DNA of 31,044 bases, taken from positions 1 to 31,044 of the forward strand of contig WTXI01000393.1 in assembly GCA_022376515.1 (NCBI GenBank). Reading direction: 5' to 3'. Position 1 is the stretch's first letter; every line of letters starts with the position of its first letter. Of this stretch, positions 24,122-31,044 are shown one piece after another. This stretch comes from Lactifluus volemus. Taxonomy: Eukaryota; Basidiomycota; Agaricomycetes; Russulales; Russulaceae. A program made the position numbers and the translations under genes. Below the pieces are notes generated by a model that had not been told where the DNA came from, did not search any database, and was given only the letters and a program-made list of their open reading frames with translations.

Positions 24122-24561
24122 TTGGAAGAAGGTCTGCGCGTCCTCTACGACGACATTAAGCGAGAAGCTCGTTGGAGGTCCAGTCACTGCCAGACTTGGC
24201 GCTGCGGATAATGTTGGCCATTGAAGAACCCTATTTGGTATGCATTTACTCTTCAATCTAAACCAGATGTAAACCTGCAAAAGTACGTTTGAGTTCACGG
24301 CCAACTGAGTAAGACGTCTAGCTAGACGGAAAAAGGCGGACGTCTCACAAATTGTCAGAAATCTCCGTATTACGTAATACACAATAATTTCCCCCCATTG
24401 CAGCCCGTTGGACATGGCCCCGGCGGGCCTGTATGTCGTAACTTGAAAGGTACGATTGCTTCCGAGTCACAAGCGCTCGCCGCGTCTATCAGGCCCAAAT
24501 GCTCAGCGCTCAGCGCGATGCATGAGGCTGTACTAGTATTCCCTACACGATCCCAAGTACC
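24122..24561. promoter_or_regulatory. Divergent promoter between the nuclease-like gene and the NLR gene
   Basis: These 440 bp separate the two start codons. The minus-strand frame extends upstream of the chosen ATG to 24415 but loses protein character there. No clear TATA box is seen. Shared control is possible but not shown. Confidence 0.45.
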
Positions 24562-27500
24562 ATGTCCTCGACGACTACCTCCCATTCCAACTTTCAATTG
24601 ATCCTCAATGCGTTGACCGAATACGTCAACCAGACCGGGATAGACCTCACGAAAAATCCCTTTGCCGACAAACTTCAGAGCTGTCACTCTGCCGAGGCCA
24701 TCTCTGAGCTACTTCAAGACAGCGCAAAGGCGTTCAAGGAATATCGAGACGGAAACCGGAAATTGATCAACTGTCTTTTTCCCGTAGTTCAGTTCCTTCA
24801 TATCTTTTCTCGCATCCTTGGCGAGGCCGTTGTTCTCGTGAGTCTCTGAAAGACGCTTCAAGTTTCTTGTTATCATTTACGTTACCAACTCCAGATACCG
24901 TTTCCACCTGCCAAGGCAATCTTTGTCGGAATCGACGTTCTCCTCACTGTGTGTATCTCATTTACTTTCTTCAACTCGATCATACTTATATCTCGGTCAA
25001 CCAGGCAGCTTCCGACGTCAGTAAAAGTTATGACGCCCTCGTTGAACTATTTGAATGTATAGGAAGATTCCTCAAACGCCTCCGAATCTATACCGAGATC
25101 CCGTTGACACCCCCAATGACCGAAGTCATTGTCAAAATTTTGGTCGAAGTACTCTCTGTGCTTACCCTTGCCATGAAACAAATAAAGCAAGGCCGGTGCT
25201 GTAAGCTGATCATTTCGCAAAAACTGCCTGTCTCTGAATAATACTCTTGTTCGCGCAGTAAAATTCGTAAAGAAGCTGTTTCGAGAGAGCGAGATCGAGG
25301 CCGTTCTACGCAGGCTGGACCAGCTTACTCAAGAAGAAGTTGGTATGACGGGAGCCCAGACGCTCGAAGTCGTCCATGGTCTAGTGAACAACGTGAAAGC
25401 TGCCATGAATGGCACGTAATATTTTCTCGGCGGCTTGCTCAACGTGGACTGAACTGTCGCCTTATTAGATGACAAGGTTTCAACAACAGCGATTCGACAG
25501 GCTCTCGGTATGTTTGTATTACGTGGGCCCCTCAACGTTATTGAAGCTTGCTACGTGATTCAGTCGCGATACAGGACGTAACAAATGAAATGAACAGGAT
25601 AAAGCGTTAGTGCTCCTTACCTCTTTCGGTGACGTGTGTCAAGGCTGATGTTGTCTCGCAGGAGAGCTGTTGCAGGAGAAAGTTCGAAGTTGGCTCTCTC
25701 CTCCGTATTCGTCCGAAAACCATATCACTGCGCGGAGACATCATCATCGTGGAACTGCTACGTGGTTTACTCAGGACGGTATATTTGAGGACTGGAATGG
25801 GACGGGTTCCCTCTTGTGGATACATGGGAAACGTACGAGATTATCTAACTTCCTTTCTTGCAAATTCTGATAGCTACCCATATTGCAATTGCGTAGCGGG
25901 GTCCGGGAAGAGTGTCTTGTGGTACGTATCGCATCAATTCTGCCAGCCATTTCGTTAAGACTATCAAACAGCTCTACCATCATCGAGGAATCCGATGCCC
26001 TTTGCAGAGCCGGGCTAGCGCTCATGGGATATTTTTATTTCGATTTCAGAGACAAGTCAAAACAGGACATCCGTGGTTTGCTCACATGCCTTCTCAGCCA
26101 GCTCTCTGCGAAATCAGATTCTTGCTACAGAATACTTTCTGAATTATATTCGAACCACAACGCTGGATCTCAGAAGCCCCTCGATGATACGCTTAAGGAG
26201 TGCTTGATAGACATGCTCACGGTCACGGGACAGCCCACAACTTACATTTTTATGGACGCCTTGGACGAATGTCCGAACACCTCAGAGGTGGTGTCCCCTC
26301 GTGATCGGGTCCTTAAACTGGTGGAAGACCTCATGGATTTATCCCTTCCAAATCTCCGGCTATGTATCACCAGTCGCCGTGAAGCCGATGTCATATCAGT
26401 CCTCGAGCCTTTGGCCTCTCACCAGGTGTCTCTTCACGACCAAGATGGGCAAAAAGAAGATATTAGCTTATACGTCAAATCCGTCGTCCAATCAGACAGG
26501 AGGGTGCGGAAATGGAGAGTAGAGGATAAAGAACTAGTCATTGATACACTTATAAAAAAGGCTGACGGAATGTAAGTTATCTCCGTCGCGACGCCTCACG
26601 TTGTTTATGCCACCACACAGGTTTCGATGGATTGTTTGCCAATTGAACACGCTTCTCCTCTGCTTTCCTGCAAGTATCCGGGATGCACTCGAGGATTTAC
26701 CCGAAACTTTGGACAGTACATATGAGCGTATTCTCCTAGGGATTGAAAGGAGAAACCGCGAATATGCCCATCGTCTTCTTCAGTGCATTACCGTGGCCAT
26801 TCGACCTCTTCGTGTTCAGCAACTTGGCGAGGTTCTTGCCATTCGGTTTCGGTCTGGAACGACTCCAATATATCATGGCGATTGGCGGCTTGAAGATGCG
26901 CAAGAAGCAGTTTTATCGGCTTGTTCCAGTCTAATCACCATTGTCAATGTCGACGGGTCTCCAACAGTTCAGTTCTCGCATTTCTCCGTCAAGGAGTTTT
27001 TGATATCAGATCGCCTCGCCAGCGCGGAAGCGAACCTTTCTTACTATCACATTCTTCCCCAACCGGCACATATTATTCTCGCGCAGGCTTGCCTCTGCTC
27101 CCTACTCCGACTAGATGGTAGGGTGGACAAGGACAAAATGAAGGAGTTTCCATTATCAATTTACGCCGCTCGGCACTGGGTCGACCACGCACGGTTCGAG
27201 AGTGTGTCGTCAAGGATTCAAAAACTTATGGAGCGGCTGTTTGACCGTGGCAAGCCACAGTTTGCGACATGGATCTGGATATATGACATAGACCAACCTT
27301 GGGATTGGGTTGATCACATGTCCAGTAGGCCGCCAAAACGGCCGGCAGCAGCCCCACTATATTATGCCACGCTATGTGGATTCAGCAGCCTTGTGGAGCG
27401 CCTGGTCGTCAGCTATCCCCAAGATATCAATGCGAGGGGAGGCACATACGTCACTCCGCTACATGCTGCCCTGACAATAGGAAATTTCGACATCGCGCTG

Positions 27501-29012
27501 CTGCTTCTTGACCACGGTGCGGATGCGAATTGTTTGGACAACGAGGCCTACAGCCATTACACAGAGCATCAAGAAGGGGACGCCGTGACATTGTGGAGTT
27601 CTTACTGGGGCCCCATCCAGACTCGAATGGCTACGTGCAGAATGCAAAGAGCGCAGGTGCAGCCTCACGAGATGGAGAGCTCAAGGCCACACGAGTATCA
27701 TTACGTTACGGTGTAGACGTGGACTCTCGCGCCGTAATGGTCGGACGCCATTAAGACAGCCACGCGATATGGCCATCTGGACATTGTGCAGCTCTTACTC
27801 CAAAATGGCGCAACAGTGGACTCCCCTTCCCACACTGGCAGCACGCCAATGTGGGTAGCTTCGGTGTTTGGCCACCTAGCTATCATACAACTATTGCTCC
27901 AGAACGGTGCAGCTGTGGACACACGCACGAACCGTGGCAAGACACCGTTGCACGCGGCTTCAGTTCAGGGCCGTCTGGATGTCGTCCAGCTGTTGCTCCA
28001 GAATGGCGCAACTGTGGACTCCTGTGATGATGAAGGCTGGACACCGTTGATGTCAGCTTCAGAACGGGTCATCTAGATATTATGCAAATGTTACTGGATC
28101 GCGGTGCAGCCATCGACTCGGGAGACCACGAGAGGAGAAACGGCCTTGTATCTGGCATCTCTTAAAGGGCAGCTGGAGGTTGCACGCTTGTTGATCGAGC
28201 GTGGTGCAAATGCGAACGATTCGAAGGATACCACCGGTCAGACACCGCTTCACGTAGCAGCACGAAATGGGCATCTTGACGTCGTCACATTCTTACTTGA
28301 ATCCGGTGCGGATGTCAATATGCGGGACAAGAACAAGTTGACCTCACTAGACTGGCCCAAAGAAATGGGAAATGGGAAGTGACGAGGTTCCTAGCCAAGC
28401 ACACGGGAATGGGAGATGTAGATTCTTGGGTCAGCATTGGCGCGGACACCAGATCACAAAATACGCATCCAGATGCTGTCAAGTCATCGACCAGCCGTGG
28501 CCCGCGGGCAAGTGCAAACGTCCTCGACAAAAGGATGGCGTCGTTGTATACTGCATCAAGAAAAGGCAAGCTTGACATTGTACGGTCATTAATCAGTCGT
28601 GGTGAAGATGTCGACGACAAACTACACAAATCTCACCTGACTCCTTTGTATGCGGCGTCAAAGGAGGGGAGACTTGAAGTCGCAAAGCTGCTGATTCAGC
28701 ATGGCGCGGATGTGAATTTCCGGGACAAGGATGGATGGACTCCCTTGCATAGGGCATCACAATACGGACATCTTGACGTCGCGCGGCTGTTACTTGACCA
28801 TGGCGCTGATGTGAATGCAAGGAATCGGATTCCATTGGACCTCGTTGCATTTTGCAGCTAACAATGGTCACCTCGAGGTTGTCAAGCTGCTTCTCGAACG
28901 CCGGTGCAAATATTCGTGCGCAGAACAATGTTGGTCGGATTGCGTCTCAGATGGCATTAGAAGGTGGTAGGGAGATATTTTTGCTCAATTATTGTTGAAT
29001 GGTGCGCATTGA
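24562..29012 (+). CDS. STAND/NLR-like receptor: Goodbye, NACHT, ankyrin repeats; ankyrin tail frame-broken
   Basis: Ten exons join in phase: 24562-24837, 24895-24948, 25005-25200, 25259-25411, 25469-25507, 25564-25605, 25662-25832, 25897-25921, 25972-26571, then 26621 onward. Domains in order: an N-terminal helical region matching the fungal Goodbye-like domain (FQLILNALTEYVNQTG, FADKLQSCHSAEAIS) to about residue 250; a NACHT ATPase with Walker A HGKPGSGKS (about 310-317) and Walker B YIFMDALDEC (about 410-419), then LCITSRRE; a winged-helix region (DALEDLPETLDSTYERIL, QFSHFSVKEFL); and ankyrin repeats from about 27345. The reading frame is clean until about 27537. The conceptual protein then leaves frame and stops at 27716 (883 aa). 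Ankyrin coding continues in changing frames to TGA at 29010-29012. Such receptors act in fungal non-self recognition and cell-death signalling. The intron at 25412-25468 would be GC-AG. Confidence 0.85.
27345..28980 (+). repeat. Ankyrin-repeat array, near-repeated at DNA level, with many frame changes
   Basis: About 99-nt units encode the pattern TPLHxAxxxGHLDVVxLLLxxGA. Adjacent units near 27790, 27890 and 27990 share almost the same DNA (LLLQNGATVDS, LLLQNGAAVDT, LLLQNGATVDS). Later units are more diverged. Frame changes are needed near 27537, 27735, 27752, 28068, 28132, 28370, 28835, 28903 and 28980. Most are single missing bases in G or A runs, while at least two look like an extra base. 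Confidence 0.8.
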
Positions 29013-29545
29013 GGAACGGGAGTGGGCACCCAGGGTAAAATTAGAACTTTCTCGCTTTCTGATATAGTCCATCATAAATTTGGTCACGGTTGGGGTCCAA
29101 GTGACTCAAGCTCAAGTCCCATGACTCTGCAGTGGGTCTCTTCCCCAGCCCTCTCGTTTTCTATAGCTCTCAACAAAGTCGATTGCACAGTATCACATAG
29201 TATCTAACGTAACACTCTTCATCCTTCAAGTTGATCCGACGGTCATTGTTTGCGCTACATTGCCATCTGTTATCTTTCCCTCCTTTTCCTCTACGAGTGT
29301 ACTACTGTTTGGGGACCCCAAAAAAGTGATTTACACGTTGTAGTGAAAGTATTTCGCATTTGAAGTCGACGGTCAGAACTCATGGATTACGAGGACTATG
29401 AAACAGCGCAATGAGAAGTAAATCAACGAGCGTTAGGAAGGTAGCGTGACGGAGTAATCGTCACAGCTGGATAACGTGTGATGACTGAAGCGTTACGAAG
29501 TGCGCACGCGCACACGTCGTCCTTCCAGACCTATGCATCGTTATC
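29013..29545. other. Intergenic region downstream of the NLR gene
   Basis: This stretch presumably includes the NLR 3' UTR. It contains a small hairpin GTGACG/CGTCAC at 29446-29464 and an alternating purine-pyrimidine stretch, GTGCGCACGCGCACAC, near 29500-29515. No gene is supported. Confidence 0.4.
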
Positions 29546-30543
29546 CTAAAGCTCGCCAGGCGGATTTTGGATGAACTCTTGCGCGGACGGCATGGTATTA
29601 ATACCCACCACCTGGCAACCGGCATGTAGAAATTCACATTGAAAGGCAGGTATTATAAAGGGAAAGTATAAATGGCCTTATCGGCTTTGTCGTAGATAAG
29701 GGCGATTTGGGTGGACCCCTCTCCGGGAATCAGATCGCTTGTATATCGATGATGGCCTCTCGATAACATCCTTCGCAGCTTTCTCGGAGTTTAGGGCGAG
29801 TAACAAGGCAACAAGATCTCAACCGGTACGATGCCGCATTTTGAATAAACATTACAATTATATGGCGGATTTAGTTGGATGCGCCTGCCCAGCCATCTCC
29901 CTTCTCCAATAAAGACGGTGAAGGTAGTAAGATCTCGCCGATGGAGGAGAGGAGCAGAGCACCGTGAGTACCACATCGCTGTAAGCTGATGGCTTGCTTA
30001 TGTTCAGGTTGCCCGCCCGTCCCCCTTGTCGTGCCAGCATACTTGTTCCAGAACGGAGCTCAGTCAGACGTTGACACATGTCAATTAGGCAGACGCCTTG
30101 AGGACCTAGTGCGCTTTTGCTGCGACGGACTGAAGAGCCCGCGAGTCACTTGAATATCCTACAGCGTCTGGAAATGGCGAGAACCACGATGGCTCATATT
30201 GATTAGCCGTCAAGATGTCAAAGGGTTGTGAAGAATGGACAGCATATGGCTCGACAAGCGCCGTGACGGTACCACATGGCAGACAAACGTCGATGAATCG
30301 TCGTACCAATGCTGTTGTGACACCCGTCAACGATGTGAAGTCATGACCTCGTTTCACACAAGACTCCTGCATGGATGGAAGAACCAGGTGCCTTCAAAAA
30401 CGGAACGCGGACTCGGAAGGGATTAATGAGGAAGGATACTGTGAGCTAAGAGCTAAATGAATAAATAGCAACGGTGCTGCCAGTGATATACCAAGATGTC
30501 TACTGCAAGGACCTGGTCCAGTGTGATTTACGAATGTTGAGCC
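29546..30543 (-). other. Unidentified protein-like fragments, possibly a decayed intron-containing gene
   Basis: Reading the minus strand downward gives several stretches with coding character in different frames. They are FVNHTGPGPCSRHLGISLAA (about 30480-30540), TSLTGVTTALVRRF through QYEPSWFSPFPDAV (about 30160-30330), DLVALLLALNSEKAAKDVIE (about 29760-29817), SDLIPGEGSTQIALIYDKAD (about 29670-29740), and CEFLHAGCQVVGINTMPSAQ ending PPGEL at TAG 29548-29546. I cannot join them into one clean spliced frame and do not recognise the family. The segments could be exons of a gene with indels or of a dead gene, or part of the pattern may be chance. Confidence 0.35.
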
Positions 30544-30641
30544 CCGCATTGGACACTTTTCTTTGAACAAAAAGAGGAGAGTGCGTGAACGAGAACTTAC
30601 CCCGGTGTTAGCGCGTTCTCGGCTACTGTCACGGTACGGGT

Positions 30642-30647
30642 ATAAAG
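30642..30647 (+). promoter_or_regulatory. Candidate TATA box (TATAAA)
   Basis: TATAAA is followed by a CT-rich tract that continues towards the ATG at 30876. The arrangement suits a fungal promoter for the right-hand gene, although the 230-bp distance implies a long 5' UTR. Confidence 0.4.
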
Positions 30648-30875
30648 AGTTACTACTTTGCTCTCTTCCCCAACGCCCCCACAAGTCTCTGCCACAATAT
30701 CGACCTTTATTCTGTCCATTAGTATCAAGTTTTTACAGTTCCATCTTCCGCTCTTTGACAAATTCTAGGGCGGGCGTTAGATTCCGTCCTTCTGTTTCAC
30801 CTTTCCCAATAACGCTTTCTCTTTGCGATCCCACCCCGTTTCCTCCCAAAATTTGCACAAACTCTCATTTAGACA

Positions 30876-31044
30876 ATGGCACCCCTCTTAAACCACCCGC
30901 CAGGCTTGAACTTCGTCGGTGATCCCCTTCATGAAGAACGGCCTGTAGACGCCGATGCTTCCGTATACTACGGAGGAACAGAGTACCATAGCCGATCCAG
31001 AACTTATAGTACGGTACGTACTTCACTCATGAATTTATCTGTCT
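30876..31044 (+). CDS. First exon of an unidentified gene, cut by the window edge
   Basis: The ATG at 30876-30878 has a good context (ACAATGG) and opens 46 codons rich in polar and Tyr residues (MAPLLNHPPGLNFVGDPLHE, then VYYGGTEYHSRSRTYST). The exon ends at 31013, just before a consensus donor GTACGT at 31014, and the rest is intron. The peptide is too short to assign a family. Confidence comes from the start context, the CT-rich leader and the donor site. Confidence 0.55.
   Translation, partial: MAPLLNHPPGLNFVGDPLHEERPVDADASVYYGGTEYHSRSRTYSTVRTSLMNLSV

Noticed and set aside
27345..28980. Regular spacing suggesting a tandem DNA satellite or CRISPR-like array
   Set aside because: The units encode ankyrin repeats following a NACHT domain, so the periodicity is explained by protein structure.
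29446..29464. Inverted repeat GTGACG/CGTCAC as a possible transposon end
   Set aside because: The arms are only 6 bp and no target duplication or transposase is near.

Overview
The window is nuclear DNA of a filamentous fungus, almost certainly an Agaricomycete (mushroom-forming basidiomycete). The evidence is dense introns of about 45-65 nt with GT-AG ends, genes packed on both strands, and fungal families such as a paladin-like protein, a Pex11-family peroxin, a GH17 glucanase with an N-terminal membrane anchor, and a Goodbye-NACHT-ankyrin STAND receptor. I built gene models by joining exons by hand and checking that splice phases and total lengths agree. No rRNA, tRNA, CRISPR array or intact transposon was seen.

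Layout: (1) 1-2786 minus, a GMC oxidoreductase whose last part carries clustered frameshifts and runs off the left edge. (2) 3863-5934 minus, an intact 597-aa glycosyltransferase-like protein resembling the N-terminal half of plant L-arabinokinase. (3) 6210-12104 plus, an intact 31-exon, 1,414-aa paladin-like protein with three PTP-like phytase modules. (4) 12564-13924 minus, a Pex11-like peroxin with one missing base. (5) 14911-16596 minus, an unassigned protein with one membrane segment near its C-terminus. (6) 16947-19129 plus, an intact 474-aa membrane-anchored GH17 glucanase. (7) 19450-21872 plus, a RhoGAP protein with an unresolved start. (8) 23453-24121 minus, a family I recall as recurring in basidiomycetes, with a PD-(D/E)XK-like signature broken by an in-frame amber codon. 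(9) 24562-29012 plus, a Goodbye-NACHT-ankyrin NLR-like receptor whose ankyrin tail is full of frameshifts. (10) 29546-30543 minus, unidentified protein-like fragments. (11) 30876 to the right edge, the first exon of an unidentified gene.

Genes 2-7 are housekeeping or cell-biology genes (sugar-nucleotide or phosphoinositide-type chemistry, peroxisomes, cell wall, Rho signalling). They include two short divergent promoters, at 5935-6209 and 16597-16946. The right third is accessory in character. It holds a receptor gene head to head with a putative nuclease-like gene across 440 bp, which is the best candidate here for an undescribed recognition or defence module. Both partners are damaged in this copy.

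Missing or extra single bases occur in five gene models, while four long models are perfectly in frame. Some breaks may therefore be assembly indels and others genuine decay; the sequence alone cannot separate the two.
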